Source of the DNA: Candidatus Scalindua sp. SCAELEC01
Lineage (GTDB): Bacteria; Planctomycetota; Brocadiia; Brocadiales; Scalinduaceae
Length of the DNA: 64,000 bases
Assembly: GCA_004282745.1 (NCBI GenBank)
Contig: SHMT01000009.1
Span: forward strand, 63,039 to 127,038
Direction: 5' to 3'
Of this stretch, positions 25,687 to 35,315 are shown piece by piece. The first letter of the stretch is position 1. Every line of letters starts with the position of its first letter. The notes beneath the pieces were generated by a model, which did not search any database, was not told the DNA's origin, and saw only the letters and a list, made by a program, of their open reading frames with translations. The translations under genes and the position numbers were made by a program.

Positions 25687-26352
25687 CTACCTCATCTTAC
25701 CATTGACGAAAGAATCAAAAACACTCAGTATTTTTTCATTTATCTCTGACACAGAGCCGTTACAATTAATTTCAATCAGTTTCTTATTTCTCTTATAATA
25801 TTCAATCAAGTCCTCCGTTTGCTCATGATAAACCTTTAAACGGACCAAAACAGTTTCTGGATTATCATCTTTGCGTTGAAATATATTTGAACCGCATTTA
25901 TCGCAGATATTTTCTTTTAAAGGAGGCTTATACAATTGATGGAAATGCATATCACATGATGTACATATTCGTCGTCCGGCAATCCTTTCAATAATAACTT
26001 CCTCTGAAGCGGTAAAATAAAAGACTTTATCTATCTTTTTGTCTTGCTCGTCTAAGGTGCTATCAAGAATCTCTGCCTGTAATAGATTTCTGGGAAAACC
26101 ATCCAATATAAAACCTGAACGATATCGACTTAATCCGATCTCGTCAACCACCATTGAAACAATTAATGAATCCGGAACCAACAAGCCTTTATCAATAAAT
26201 ACCTTAGCTTTAATTCCTATCTCTGAACCTGATTTAATTGCAACTCTCAGAAGATTGCCTGAGGAAACATGAGGGATGTTTTTTTGAATACTAACATTTT
26301 CCGCCTGTGTACCCTTCCCGACACCAGGAGGACCCAAAAAAACAAATCTCAT
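25687..26352 (-). CDS. adk: Adenylate kinase, zinc-lid type
   Basis: Balances ATP, ADP and AMP. The P-loop G-P-P-G-V-G-K-G-T at residues 7-15 and the AMP-binding S-S-G-N-L-L-R near 31-37 are present, as is F-I-L-D-G-F-P-R-N near 81-89. The long-form lid carries four cysteines (C-T-S-C and C-D-K-C), so it should bind zinc. The length of 221 is normal for the long form. It is 3 bases after secY. Confidence 0.95.
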   Translation of the reverse strand: MRFVFLGPPGVGKGTQAENVSIQKNIPHVSSGNLLRVAIKSGSEIGIKAKVFIDKGLLVPDSLIVSMVVDEIGLSRYRSGFILDGFPRNLLQAEILDSTLDEQDKKIDKVFYFTASEEVIIERIAGRRICTSCDMHFHQLYKPPLKENICDKCGSNIFQRKDDNPETVLVRLKVYHEQTEDLIEYYKRNKKLIEINCNGSVSEINEKILSVFDSFVNGKMR

Positions 26353-26355
26353 TAT

Positions 26356-27738
26356 CTAACCTCTTCTTCCCCTAATTCTGGTTGAGCCACCAAGGAAACC
26401 ACTATAATGCCTCATAACCAAATGAGATTCTACCTTTTGTACTAAATCTAAGGCAACACCAACAACAATCAAAAGCCCTGTACCACCGTAAAAACTCGCA
26501 ACAGCGCGGTTAATCTCAAAACCCCCAGAAATCATCATAGGCAATATTGCAATCACTGCCAAAAACGAGGCTCCAGCAAGGGTAATTCTGCTCATAACAT
26601 TTTCAAGATATTCTGCAGTCCGATGCCCGGGTCTAATACCGGGAATAAAACTACCATAATCCTTCATGTTACTTGACATCTCTTTAGGATTAAACTGTAT
26701 CGCAGTCCAAAAGTAACAGAAGAACGCAATCAACATCACGTACATCACGACATAAACAAATCCACCTTGAAACATTTCTGTCATCCGCGAAGTAACCCAA
26801 TACCAGAACGAACCAGGTTCAAACCTAACTTGTAACCCCCTTGATATAGCAGAGGGAAGTATAAGTAACGATTGTGCAAAAATAATCGGCATAACACCTG
26901 CTTGATTTACTTTCAGTGGGAGAAAATGTTTTTGACCACCATAAACTTTTCTTCCTCTCGTATGTTTTGCCTGTTGTACCGGTATACGCCTTTGACCTTG
27001 GGTAATGAACACAACACCTGCAACAATAACGAGAAAGGCACACAATAAAATAATCAGCTTAGCAATACCGATCTGATGTTCAGCAGGAGCAATGGAGAAA
27101 GTAAAATCTTGCAAAATTTGACTAAATGCCCAAGGCAGTCGGTCTACAATACTCACCATTATGATCAATGAAATGCCACTACCTATGCCATATGTGTCTA
27201 TCTGCTCACCGATCCACATTAGAAACATTGTTCCTGTTGTTAGCAGTATCGCCGCAGTAAGTTGAAACTTGAAACCCTGCAAGTGAACGGGAACAACCGG
27301 TACGTTATTGATTTCTATAGCATATAACGTTCGCGTCATAATAAACGCCTGAAATAAGCAGAGACCAACAGTAGTAAATCTTGTATATTGATTAATCTTT
27401 TTTCTACCGGACTCGCCCTCTTTCTGCAATCTCTCAAGAAAAGGAACGACGCCAACCAAGAGCTGGAATATAATAGAGGCACTGATATATGGCATAATGC
27501 CCAAACCGAAAATGGCACCAGAACTCATTGCACCACCTGCGAACAAATCAACTAATCCCAATAATTGACCGACACCCGTTTGAGTGAATTGTTGGAAGTA
27601 CGATTTCAGTACGGTAGTATCAACTCCAGGCATAGGAATAAAAACGCCCAGTCTACATATAGCAATTAATCCCAATGTAATGAGAATTTTATTCCGTAAC
27701 TCAGGAATTTTAAACATATTGTTAAACTTTTCAATCAT
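26356..27738 (-). CDS. secY: Protein translocase channel SecY
   Basis: The pore of the Sec translocon in the cytoplasmic membrane (and in anammox cells possibly also the anammoxosome membrane). The 460 residues form ten membrane segments. Family motifs include G-L-G-I-M-P-Y-I-S-A-S-I-I in segment 2 and the cytoplasmic loop Q-A-G-V-M-P-I-I-F near 277-285. It overlaps rplO by 4 bases. Its partner SecE is encoded at 52088-52546. Confidence 0.97.
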   Translation of the reverse strand: MIEKFNNMFKIPELRNKILITLGLIAICRLGVFIPMPGVDTTVLKSYFQQFTQTGVGQLLGLVDLFAGGAMSSGAIFGLGIMPYISASIIFQLLVGVVPFLERLQKEGESGRKKINQYTRFTTVGLCLFQAFIMTRTLYAIEINNVPVVPVHLQGFKFQLTAAILLTTGTMFLMWIGEQIDTYGIGSGISLIIMVSIVDRLPWAFSQILQDFTFSIAPAEHQIGIAKLIILLCAFLVIVAGVVFITQGQRRIPVQQAKHTRGRKVYGGQKHFLPLKVNQAGVMPIIFAQSLLILPSAISRGLQVRFEPGSFWYWVTSRMTEMFQGGFVYVVMYVMLIAFFCYFWTAIQFNPKEMSSNMKDYGSFIPGIRPGHRTAEYLENVMSRITLAGASFLAVIAILPMMISGGFEINRAVASFYGGTGLLIVVGVALDLVQKVESHLVMRHYSGFLGGSTRIRGRRG

Positions 27739-28190
27739 GACAATATAGTAACTTTCCCCCCAGCCTCTTGAATTTTACTGATTGCACTCTTACTGAAGTG
27801 TTTTGCAACAACCGTAAGAGCATTAAGCGGCTTATCGTTGTGAACTTTTCCTAAAATTTTTATCTCAATTTTTGTATTCTTAAGTATACCTTTATCTTTT
27901 AATGACTGAACATCTACGGTAGCACCCTCTTCAAATCCCGCTAGATCAGCAAGATTTATCGCCTGATATTTCTTCTGGAAACGCTTATTATCAAAACCTC
28001 TTTTAGGAATCCTACGAAAAAGCGGCATCTGACCACCTTCAAACAAGAGTCGAGTCTCTGTTCCTGAACGTGAATTGGCTCCTCCGTGACCTTTACTACA
28101 GGTCTTACCACAACCAGAGCCACGCCCTCTTCCTACCCTTTTTCTTTTCAATCTCTTGTGTGTTATTGTTTTAGAATCTACCAAATTCAT
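27735..28190 (-). CDS. rplO: Ribosomal protein uL15
   Basis: Large-subunit assembly protein. The 151 residues start with a basic tail containing V-G-R-G-R-G-S-G-C-G-K-T and G-G-A-N-S-R-S-G, followed by F-E-G-G-Q-M-P-L-F-R-R-I-P-K-R-G-F, the standard N-terminal half. It overlaps the end of rpsE by 4 bases; the usual intervening rpmD (uL30) is absent. Confidence 0.96.
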   Translation of the reverse strand: MNLVDSKTITHKRLKRKRVGRGRGSGCGKTCSKGHGGANSRSGTETRLLFEGGQMPLFRRIPKRGFDNKRFQKKYQAINLADLAGFEEGATVDVQSLKDKGILKNTKIEIKILGKVHNDKPLNALTVVAKHFSKSAISKIQEAGGKVTILS

Positions 28191-28672
28191 GTTATTTTCA
28201 CACCCCTTAATTGTTCAATATCTTGCCTCGTTTTCAACAATCTCAGACCTTCTACCGTTGCTTTTACCACATTTAAAGCATTTCGAGTACCATATGACTT
28301 TGTCAAAATATCCGTTATCCCTGCTGCAACCAGAACCGATCTCGCAGAACCACCCGCTTTTATTCCGGTACCGGGAGCTGCAGGTTTCAAATAAACTCTC
28401 GCCGATTTAAAACAACCCCAAACCTCATGTGGTATGGTACCCTTCACAATCGGTATTGAAACTAGGCTCTTGTTTGCATCTTTCAAAGACTTTCCCACAG
28501 CGTTTGGCACATCCCTTGCCTTACCGAACCCATAACCGACCTTCCCATTTTTATCACCCACTACCGCCAATGCACTAAAGCTCATGCTCTTACCACCTTT
28601 AGTGACATTGGTACATCTGTTAATCTTGACTATTGTTTCATCAAGTTTTCCTGTTTTATTTTCTCTTGCCAA
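28187..28672 (-). CDS. rpsE: Ribosomal protein uS5
   Basis: Small-subunit protein involved in decoding accuracy and mRNA unwinding. The 161 residues contain the double-stranded-RNA-binding-like domain with K-G-G-K-S-M-S-F-S-A-L near 25-35 and G-Y-G-F-G-K-A near 47-53, then P-A-A-P-G-T-G-I-K-A-G-G near 97-108. It ends within the start of rplO. Confidence 0.97.
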   Translation of the reverse strand: MARENKTGKLDETIVKINRCTNVTKGGKSMSFSALAVVGDKNGKVGYGFGKARDVPNAVGKSLKDANKSLVSIPIVKGTIPHEVWGCFKSARVYLKPAAPGTGIKAGGSARSVLVAAGITDILTKSYGTRNALNVVKATVEGLRLLKTRQDIEQLRGVKIT

Positions 28673-28710
28673 AATACCTCCCCAAGCCTCTGAGACCCGA
28701 CAGTAATTCT

Positions 28711-29079
28711 TTAAAAAATAAGATCATTAGCCCTAGCACTTTCAGCCAGAGCCTTAACCCTTCCATGGAACTTATAACCACCTTTGTCGAATACAACCTT
28801 AGTAATCCCAATCTTTTTTGCCTCTTCTGCTATCTTAACCCCTACCATCTCTGCAGCCTTAGTGTTCCCACCGTATGTCAACTTCCCCTTTAAATCTTTC
28901 GACAAGGTTGACGCACTCGCAAGAGTTTTACCCGAAGAATCATCAATCAATTGACAATATAAATTCGTTAAGCTCCGAAAAACTGAGAGCCTTGGTCTGT
29001 CTTGATTGCCAATAACTTTCTTCCTTAATCCTTTATGTCTTTTCAATCTTTTTAATCTTTTTTCTTTGGTTATATTCAT
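28711..29079 (-). CDS. rplR: Ribosomal protein uL18
   Basis: Binds 5S rRNA on the large subunit. The 122 residues include R-P-R-L-S-V-F-R-S near 28-36, Y-C-Q-L-I-D-D near 41-47 and the C-terminal [16 protein letters not shown] signature. The N-terminus is short and basic. Its place between rplF and rpsE is standard. Confidence 0.97.
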   Translation of the reverse strand: MNITKEKRLKRLKRHKGLRKKVIGNQDRPRLSVFRSLTNLYCQLIDDSSGKTLASASTLSKDLKGKLTYGGNTKAAEMVGVKIAEEAKKIGITKVVFDKGGYKFHGRVKALAESARANDLIF

Positions 29080-29112
29080 GAGAAAATCGTTTTTAATGCG
29101 TGAATAATAAAA

Positions 29113-29673
29113 TTACTTTGCTGACGATACTGCCTTTCCAGCTTTTCGACGAATGACCTCGTCCGCATATTTAACACCCTTTCCTTTATATGGTTCAGGA
29201 GGTCGTAAACTCCTGATATTAGCTGCTATTTGTCCTACCAGCTGTTTATCAGCGCCAAAAATTGTGAGTCTACCAGGATTCGTTTGGTTTTTTATGTCTA
29301 TTTTTATACCCTCCGGAACGGACATATTAATTGGATGTGAAAATCCTAATTGAAAGACCAGCTCATTCCCCTGTAATTTAACGCTATATCCCAATCCTAT
29401 AATTTCAAGATCCTTTGAGAAGCCAACATCTACACCGTGAATATTGTTTGCTAAAAGAGTTCTCGTCAAACCATGAAGCTCTTTAGATTTTCTTTCATCT
29501 GAGGGCCGATTAACGGTAATTTGCTTTTTTTCTTTATCAAGCTCGACCTTCATCAATCCATGAGGAGTGAGGAACAATTTTCCATTTTTCCCTTCGACAC
29601 TGATTTTACCTTTTTTTAAGTCAACCTTAACCCCATCGGGTATGTTTATAGGGTTATTACCTATCCTTGACAT
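29113..29673 (-). CDS. rplF: Ribosomal protein uL6
   Basis: Large-subunit protein near the factor-binding site, made of two related domains. The 186 residues begin M-S-R-I-G-N-N-P-I and end near the C-terminal motif R-P-P-E-P-Y-K-G-K-G-V-K-Y near 156-168, which contacts the sarcin-ricin region. The tail K-A-V-S-S-A-K is slightly longer than in E. coli. Confidence 0.97.
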   Translation of the reverse strand: MSRIGNNPINIPDGVKVDLKKGKISVEGKNGKLFLTPHGLMKVELDKEKKQITVNRPSDERKSKELHGLTRTLLANNIHGVDVGFSKDLEIIGLGYSVKLQGNELVFQLGFSHPINMSVPEGIKIDIKNQTNPGRLTIFGADKQLVGQIAANIRSLRPPEPYKGKGVKYADEVIRRKAGKAVSSAK

Positions 29674-29732
29674 ATCACCATCACCTTTGAACTCCTCGAT
29701 ATTTAGAGGGCTTTAATGTTACAAAAAAATAA

Positions 29733-30131
29733 TCACCATACGGTACAGATAAGTTCACCACCTATATTTTTCTCTCTACACTCTCTATTACTTAAAATAC
29801 CGTTCGATGTTGAGTAAACAGCCATACCAATACCACTAAGCACACTTGCAACATCTTCAACCTTTTTATAGACTCGCTTTCCGGGACGACTCTCTCTTTT
29901 AATCGAGTTTATTACCTTCCGTTTCAAGGGACCATATTTAAGATACACTCTTAAGACACCCTGTTTTTCGTCGGATATTTTCTTAAAATCACAAATAAAA
30001 CCCTCTCTCTTAAAAACTTCTGCGATGTCAATTTTTATCCGAGATGATGGGATGTTTACACTTTCCTTGCCAACCATGTTTGCATTTCTTATTCTTGTTA
30101 ACATATCGGCTATAGGGTCCGTCATAGACAT
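29733..30131 (-). CDS. rpsH: Ribosomal protein uS8
   Basis: Primary 16S-binding protein and, in E. coli, the translational repressor of the spc operon. The 132 residues begin with T-D-P-I-A-D-M-L-T-R-I-R-N-A and end with the signature S-T-S-N-G-I-L-S-N-R-E-C-R and G-G-E-L-I-C. It follows rpsN after 32 bases. Confidence 0.97.
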   Translation of the reverse strand: MSMTDPIADMLTRIRNANMVGKESVNIPSSRIKIDIAEVFKREGFICDFKKISDEKQGVLRVYLKYGPLKRKVINSIKRESRPGKRVYKKVEDVASVLSGIGMAVYSTSNGILSNRECREKNIGGELICTVW

Positions 30132-30163
30132 TTGATACTCCTTTTTGTTAAGAACTACTTTAC

Positions 30164-30349
30164 TTACCAGCTTGCTTTTTTTACACCTGGGATCTCAGCC
30201 TTTGAGGCAAGACTCCTAAAACATATCCTGCAAATTTGAAATTTCCTATAATACGCTCGAACTCTACCGCATAGCTGGCAACGATTGTATCTTCGAGTTT
30301 TGTATTTAGGTTCCTTGGAACATTTTACTTTTAACGCTTTCCTCGCCAT
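30164..30349 (-). CDS. rpsN: Ribosomal protein uS14, zinc-binding short form
   Basis: A 61-residue, type Z S14 with zinc ligands in C-Q-L-C-G-R and C-R-I-C-F-R near residues 24-27 and 40-43. The short form is usual in Gram-positives, Planctomycetes and many other lineages, while Proteobacteria keep a longer cysteine-free form. It lies between rplE and rpsH. Confidence 0.96.
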   Translation of the reverse strand: MARKALKVKCSKEPKYKTRRYNRCQLCGRVRAYYRKFQICRICFRSLASKAEIPGVKKASW

Positions 30350-30384
30350 ATAATCTCCATAGTCACATTACGACAAGATGTTTA

Positions 30385-30942
30385 CTAATTTACAAAGTTA
30401 GCATCTTGCTTAAAAGGCATACCAAATAACTTTAGCAACTCATATGATTGTACATCTTTTTTCCCCGATACCACCAAGGTAATATCCATCCCCTGAGAAT
30501 AGAGAACATCATCGATATCAATCTCAGGAAACTCCGAAAGCTCACTAATTCCCAAGGTATAATTACCATTCCCATCAAACGAACGAGAAGATACACCACG
30601 GAAATCTTTAATCCTTGGCAATACGACACTTACCAGTCTATCGAGAAATTCATAAGCTCGCTTACCCCTAAGGGTTACTTTGCAACCGACAATGTCACCT
30701 TTCCTAATCTTAAAACCAGCAACGGCCTTTCTTGCCTTTGTAATTGCCGGCTTTTGACCCGTAATTGTGGCAAGATGTTTTACCGCATCATCAATTCTTT
30801 TTTTTTCTTCTTTAGCCTTCCCCAAACCCATATTAATTACAATCTTGAGAAGTTTTGGAACCTCTAAATGGTTTTTATATTGGAAACGCTCCATGAGTTC
30901 TTTAATATATTCGTCTTTATATTTTTCTAGTAAACGTGCCAT
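30385..30942 (-). CDS. rplE: Ribosomal protein uL5
   Basis: Binds 5S rRNA and contacts P-site tRNA. The 185 residues include V-I-N-M-G-L-G near 32-38, the segment G-Q-K-P-A-I-T-K-A-R-K-A-V-A-G-F near 57-72, and G-V-S-S-R-S-F-D-G-N-G-N-Y near 115-127. It follows rplX after 27 bases. Confidence 0.97.
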   Translation of the reverse strand: MARLLEKYKDEYIKELMERFQYKNHLEVPKLLKIVINMGLGKAKEEKKRIDDAVKHLATITGQKPAITKARKAVAGFKIRKGDIVGCKVTLRGKRAYEFLDRLVSVVLPRIKDFRGVSSRSFDGNGNYTLGISELSEFPEIDIDDVLYSQGMDITLVVSGKKDVQSYELLKLFGMPFKQDANFVN

Positions 30943-30969
30943 AATATTTAATTCTCTTTAAATGATAAA

Positions 30970-31305
30970 CTATTCTCCAACTACTATCTCACTTCCACAT
31001 TTATAACAGACTCTTATTTTTTCACCATTATCAAGAAACTTCCGCCTTACCCTTACACCTTTTCCTGATTTTTCGCAGCTTTTGTTTTGACAAACCACTA
31101 ACACATTTGACCATGATATCGAAGCTTCCATCTGCATACGGCCACCTTGAGGGTTTTTCTCACTTTTACGGATATGTTTCTGAACATAATTCACCCCCTC
31201 AACAATCACTCTTCTCTTAGAGGAGAGTATGCTGAGAATTTTACCCGTCTTCCCAGAATCATCACCTGCCATCACCTGAACAAAATCATTTTTCCTAACA
31301 TGCAT
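30970..31305 (-). CDS. rplX: Ribosomal protein uL24 with a cysteine-bearing C-terminus
   Basis: Starts large-subunit assembly. The KOW motif occupies residues 1-35 (V-M-A-G-D-D-S-G-K-T-G-K-I). After I-R-K-S-E-K-N-P-Q-G-G the C-terminal half contains C-Q-N-K-S-C and C-Y-K-C-G, four cysteines that could bind zinc, as in some other bacterial uL24 proteins. Length 111. Confidence 0.95.
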   Translation of the reverse strand: MHVRKNDFVQVMAGDDSGKTGKILSILSSKRRVIVEGVNYVQKHIRKSEKNPQGGRMQMEASISWSNVLVVCQNKSCEKSGKGVRVRRKFLDNGEKIRVCYKCGSEIVVGE

Positions 31306-31347
31306 TTACCAATTTATCCTTTTACACAAATTGACTATATAGTATGC

Positions 31348-31716
31348 TTATACAACTTCTGGAGCCAAAGAAATTATTTTCATAAAATTTCTTTGCCTCA
31401 ATTCCTTGGCCACAGCACCGAAAATACGTGTCCCTTTTGGATTCCCATCTTCGTCAACTATTACAATTGCATTGGTATCAAAACGAAGATATGAACCATC
31501 TCCACGCCTAACATTCCTTTTCGTCCGCACCACAACACCTTTTACCACATCACCTTTTTTCACGACACCGTCAGGTAAAGCCTTTTTGACGGCAACAACT
31601 ATAACGTCACCGATCGAGGCATAGATTCGGCGTGAACCTCCAAGGACTTTAATACACTTTGCCTTTTTAGCACCCGAGTTATCAGCTACATCAACCTTAG
31701 TTTGCTCCATTATCAT
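31348..31716 (-). CDS. rplN: Ribosomal protein uL14
   Basis: Large-subunit protein at the inter-subunit face. All 122 residues match the family: D-V-A-D-N-S-G-A-K near 10-18, [10 protein letters not shown] near 36-45, and the C-terminal [13 protein letters not shown]. It is followed by rplX after 42 bases. Confidence 0.97.
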   Translation of the reverse strand: MIMEQTKVDVADNSGAKKAKCIKVLGGSRRIYASIGDVIVVAVKKALPDGVVKKGDVVKGVVVRTKRNVRRGDGSYLRFDTNAIVIVDEDGNPKGTRIFGAVAKELRQRNFMKIISLAPEVV

Positions 31717-31733
31717 TTCTTACATTCCCAAAA

Positions 31734-31988
31734 TCATTTAATAATACGCACCAACTCCCAGCGCTTTGTCTTGCTTAAAGGTCTTGTCTCTACGATTTCG
31801 ACTTTATCCTTACATTTTGCCTCATTGGCCTCATCATGAACCTTATACTTCGTGGTCCTTTTAACAAATTTACCGTATCTCGGATGTTGCACGCGCTTTT
31901 CAAATGCAACAACTACGGTTTTAAACATTTTATCACTCACTACTATACCAACAACTCTTTTTCTTTTTCTCTTTTCCTTGGTCTCCAT
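31734..31988 (-). CDS. rpsQ: Ribosomal protein uS17
   Basis: A 16S-binding OB-fold protein of 84 residues. It has a basic N-terminus, [11 protein letters not shown] near 14-24 and [11 protein letters not shown] near 67-77. Its ATG shares one base with the stop of rpmC. Confidence 0.96.
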   Translation of the reverse strand: METKEKRKRKRVVGIVVSDKMFKTVVVAFEKRVQHPRYGKFVKRTTKYKVHDEANEAKCKDKVEIVETRPLSKTKRWELVRIIK

Positions 31989-32218
31989 TACACCCTATCT
32001 TCCGTTTTCTGGAATAGGTCTTTGTTAATACCCAAATCCATCTCTTTCATAATTGTTTTTATTCGCGCTATCTCTTTCCTTGTCTGCCTGTATTGTGCAG
32101 TATTCCTCTGTTCCCCAGCCTGCCATTGAAATCTTAGATTCAATAACTCTCTTTTAAATGAATCAAGCTCTTCCAGCATTTCTGCCCGTAATTTCTCACG
32201 AATCTCAATCGGTTTCAA
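31988..32218 (-). CDS. rpmC: Ribosomal protein uL29
   Basis: Small helical protein at the tunnel exit, docking site for signal recognition particle and trigger factor. The 76 residues show [11 protein letters not shown] near 26-36 and R-K-E-I-A-R-I-K-T near 47-55. It overlaps rplP by 4 bases and rpsQ by one base. Confidence 0.95.
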   Translation of the reverse strand: MKPIEIREKLRAEMLEELDSFKRELLNLRFQWQAGEQRNTAQYRQTRKEIARIKTIMKEMDLGINKDLFQKTEDRV

Positions 32219-32634
32219 ACTGACTGCCTCCTATGAATAAACCTTACCTTAATTGGCATTTTATATGCGACTCTAGTAAATGCCTGCCTGGCAATATCTT
32301 CAGGGATTCCACCAATTTCGTACAGGATTGTACCAGGCTTCACGACAGCAACCCAATTTTCTGGCTCACCTTTCCCTTTTCCCATCCTTGTTTCAATAGG
32401 TTTGGCCGTAACTGATTTGTGTGGAAAAACCCTAATAATAAGCTTACCTTCTCTCGATACATAACGCGTAGCTGCTATCCTACCAGACTCAAGCTGTTGA
32501 GCGGTAACCCAGCAATGCTCTAATGCCTGCAATCCATATTCCCCAAAACTTACGGTATTACCCCTCGTTGCATTCCCTTCATTTCTCTGTCTTTGAGATT
32601 TTCTAAACTTAACTCTTTTTGGCATTAAGCGCAT
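32215..32634 (-). CDS. rplP: Ribosomal protein uL16
   Basis: Located at the A and P sites of the large subunit. The start at 32634 (M-R-L-M-P-K-R-V) is chosen because a GGGGG tract lies 5 bases upstream and the family begins M-x-x-P-K-R; the frame is open for 8 more codons. It overlaps rpsC by 26 bases. The 139 residues include G-R-I-A-A-T-R near 50-56 and the loop R-M-G-K-G-K-G near 82-88. Confidence 0.95.
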   Translation of the reverse strand: MRLMPKRVKFRKSQRQRNEGNATRGNTVSFGEYGLQALEHCWVTAQQLESGRIAATRYVSREGKLIIRVFPHKSVTAKPIETRMGKGKGEPENWVAVVKPGTILYEIGGIPEDIARQAFTRVAYKMPIKVRFIHRRQSV

Positions 32635-33280
32635 AGTTACCCCCTTTTCCAGCCTCACTCAGCCCTTTGTAGATCCACACTTTCACACCAATCGTACCAT
32701 AACTGGTAAACGACTCTGCAAATCCATAATCAATATTCGCCCTCAATGTGTGCAACGGAATGCTACCTGCTGTAGCACCTTCTGTCCTCGCTATCTCTGC
32801 ACCACCTAAACGTCCTGATATCTGAACCTTTACACCGAGGGCTCCCATATTAAAAGTAGTATCTACAGACTTCTTTATCGTTCTCCTAAAAGCCGCTCTT
32901 TTTTTTAGCTGCTCAGCTATTCCCTCTGCGACCAATTGGGCCTCTAACTCAGGTTTGTCGATCTCCTGTATTTTGATGTCGACACCTTTTCCAATAACTT
33001 TTTCTATCCGCTCTTTCAGTTTCTCGATCTCCGCCCCTTTGCGACCAATCAATAAACCTGGTCGCGATGTATGCAAAATCAACCTGGCTTCTTCATCACG
33101 AGTTCGCTCTATTTCGATCTTAGAGATCCCAGCAAATCGATAATTAGCCTTAATGAACTTACGAATTTTTTGATCCTCTACAAGCAACTTTCCAAAATCT
33201 TTCTTGCCCGCATACCATCGAGATCTCCACTTTTCTGTAATCCCTATCCTAAACCCGATTGGACACACTTTCTGTCCCAT
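32609..33280 (-). CDS. rpsC: Ribosomal protein uS3
   Basis: Forms the mRNA entry channel. The 223 residues begin M-G-Q-K-V-C-P-I-G-F-R and contain a KH domain with G-L-L-I-G-R-K-G-A-E-I near 74-84 and the C-terminal G-A-L-G-V-K-V-Q-I-S-G-R-L-G-G-A-E-I-A-R signature near 147-166. A 142-base gap separates it from rplV, which is unusually wide for this operon; I see no gene in it. Confidence 0.97.
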   Translation of the reverse strand: MGQKVCPIGFRIGITEKWRSRWYAGKKDFGKLLVEDQKIRKFIKANYRFAGISKIEIERTRDEEARLILHTSRPGLLIGRKGAEIEKLKERIEKVIGKGVDIKIQEIDKPELEAQLVAEGIAEQLKKRAAFRRTIKKSVDTTFNMGALGVKVQISGRLGGAEIARTEGATAGSIPLHTLRANIDYGFAESFTSYGTIGVKVWIYKGLSEAGKGGNYALNAKKS

Positions 33281-33422
33281 TTTATCACCTTAAAAATTTA
33301 CCGTGCACCAAAGAACTATATGCTAAAATTCTAATAAGCCTTGTTATCCGAAACAATCCTACAAACTAAACAAAGTATAATGCTACGAATTTAAGGCAGT
33401 GAACCCAAAACACACAAAGCAC

Positions 33423-33761
33423 TTACTTCGCAGCACTTGTTAATACAAGTGAAATATGACTCGTGCGCCTCTTAATCATAGTAGAAACACCTCTAGCACG
33501 AGGACGATGCCATTTCCTCACTGGCCCCTCATCTACACGGATTTCTTTGACAAATAGTGAATCCGCCTCAATTTCACCATTTTCAAGCACACTGGCTATC
33601 GCTGCCCTTAAAATTTTATCCAACATTGAGGAAGCCCTCTTATTGGTAAATCTTAAAATACCCAAAGCCCCATTGACCGATTTACCTCGAATTAAATCAG
33701 CAACATATCTAGCTTTTCTTGGAGAGGTTTTTGCGAACCTATATTTTGATTTAAATTCCAT
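33423..33761 (-). CDS. rplV: Ribosomal protein uL22
   Basis: Lines the exit tunnel and shapes the macrolide-binding constriction. The 112 residues include S-P-R-K-A-R-Y-V-A-D-L-I-R-G near 13-26 and the tip-loop region R-K-W-H-R-P-R-A-R-G near 81-90. It follows rpsS after 47 bases. Confidence 0.97.
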   Translation of the reverse strand: MEFKSKYRFAKTSPRKARYVADLIRGKSVNGALGILRFTNKRASSMLDKILRAAIASVLENGEIEADSLFVKEIRVDEGPVRKWHRPRARGVSTMIKRRTSHISLVLTSAAK

Positions 33762-33808
33762 ATCTAACCATTCAAACTATTAAAATTAACTCATTAAACA
33801 ATGCGTAA

Positions 33809-34078
33809 CTATTTTTTCTTTCTTGCGGTATGGCCTCTAAAAGTCCTCGTTGGCGCAAATTCACCCAACTTGTGACCAACAAGGTCCTCAACAACAAAGA
33901 CCTTATTGAAACTTTTACCATTGTGCACAAGAAATGTATGCGATACAAACTCAGGGAGAATTGTACTACTTCTCGACCAGGTTCGTATTGGTTCTTTATC
34001 TCCAGATTCCTTCTGCTTCAATACCTTTTTCATTAATTTTAATTCAACAAACGGTCCCTTTTTTATCGAACGTCCCAT
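33809..34078 (-). CDS. rpsS: Ribosomal protein uS19
   Basis: Small-subunit head protein. The 89 residues begin [10 protein letters not shown] and carry the standard [13 protein letters not shown] near 33-45 and [11 protein letters not shown] near 68-78. Confidence 0.97.
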   Translation of the reverse strand: MGRSIKKGPFVELKLMKKVLKQKESGDKEPIRTWSRSSTILPEFVSHTFLVHNGKSFNKVFVVEDLVGHKLGEFAPTRTFRGHTARKKK

Positions 34079-34132
34079 AGCTTTTTTTCTTTTCAGTACA
34101 AATTATTAATAATTTAAGAGAGTAGATATAAA

Positions 34133-34960
34133 TTATTTCTTTCTCTTCCTCACAATAAATTTATTACTCAGCGCCTTCCTTTTTCGTGTTTTCCCACCTT
34201 TTGCAAGAACACCGGTCGGTGAACACGGATGCCTACCACCATGGCTCCGACCCTCACCACCACCTAAAGGATGGGCGACAGGGTTCATTGCCACACCTCT
34301 AACATGCGGCCTTTTCCCCTTCCATCTATTTCTCCCCGCCTTACCGATAGTACAACCCATGTGGTCAATATTTCCAACTTGACCAATTGTTGCCTTACAC
34401 TTATGAAATACCTTACGAACCTCTCCGGACGGAAGAACAATTTGCGCGTAAGTACCCTCTTTCGCCACAATTCTCGCTGCATTACCCGCAGACCTGACAA
34501 TCTTACCACCACCACCAACTTTTAATTCAATATTATGGACTTCCAAGCCAAGGGGTATGTTTTCCAAAGGCATCGCATTACCCAATTGAGGATCCACCTT
34601 AATACCAGAAAGGAGGCGCTGCCCGACTTCCAATCCTTTTGGTGCTAAAATATACCGTTTTTCACCATCAAGATAATGAAGCAAAGCTATGTTTGCAGAA
34701 CGATTTGGATCGTACTCCACACTGGCTACTACAGCAGGAATATCGTTTTTATCTCTTTTGAAATCTATTATCCGGTATTTCCTCTTACTACCACCACCCC
34801 TGTGTCGAGTTGTAATCTTACCGCTATTATTTCTCCCACCGGTCTTCTTAAGTGGTTTCAAGAGACTTTTTTCTGGAGTCTTCTTTGTTATCTCAGAAAA
34901 ATCTGATACACTTCCAAATCTTCTCCCACTGGTAGTGGGTTTGTAACGTTTTATTCCCAA
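34133..34960 (-). CDS. rplB: Ribosomal protein uL2
   Basis: Needed for subunit joining and close to the peptidyl transferase centre. The 275 residues include the N-terminal [17 protein letters not shown] near 53-61, and the C-terminal signature [18 protein letters not shown], which holds the conserved histidine near 229. Confidence 0.97.
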   Translation of the reverse strand: MGIKRYKPTTSGRRFGSVSDFSEITKKTPEKSLLKPLKKTGGRNNSGKITTRHRGGGSKRKYRIIDFKRDKNDIPAVVASVEYDPNRSANIALLHYLDGEKRYILAPKGLEVGQRLLSGIKVDPQLGNAMPLENIPLGLEVHNIELKVGGGGKIVRSAGNAARIVAKEGTYAQIVLPSGEVRKVFHKCKATIGQVGNIDHMGCTIGKAGRNRWKGKRPHVRGVAMNPVAHPLGGGEGRSHGGRHPCSPTGVLAKGGKTRKRKALSNKFIVRKRKK

Positions 34961-34992
34961 TTAATACCAACCTCCAATTCCTGCGTGTCTTG

Positions 34993-35274
34993 TTAGTAGC
35001 CAAAATCTATAGTACTACCCTCTTTCAAGGTCACAATCGCTTTCTTCCAACTACTCGTTTTATAGACCTTATTCCGGTAACTTCGCTTCTTACCACTCCT
35101 GTTAAGTGTTCGCACATTATCCACTTTCACTTCAAACAACTTTTCAATTGCCTCTTTTATCTGAATTTTGTTAGCTTTTCTATTTACTTCAAAGTGAAAC
35201 GAATTGGTCAATTCCCTATCAGCAACACTTTTTTCTGAATTTAAGGGTCTTTTAATAATCTGATAATAATCCAT
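34993..35274 (-). CDS. rplW: Ribosomal protein uL23
   Basis: Tunnel-exit protein that docks trigger factor. The 93 residues show I-I-K-R-P-L-N-S-E-K-S near 6-16, then F-E-V-N-R-K-A-N-K-I-Q-I-K near 28-40. It follows rplD after 41 bases. Confidence 0.96.
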   Translation of the reverse strand: MDYYQIIKRPLNSEKSVADRELTNSFHFEVNRKANKIQIKEAIEKLFEVKVDNVRTLNRSGKKRSYRNKVYKTSSWKKAIVTLKEGSTIDFGY

Positions 35275-35315
35275 AATAAAATCTTAATTACAAAAAAAAT
35301 TTAACAGACAAACAA

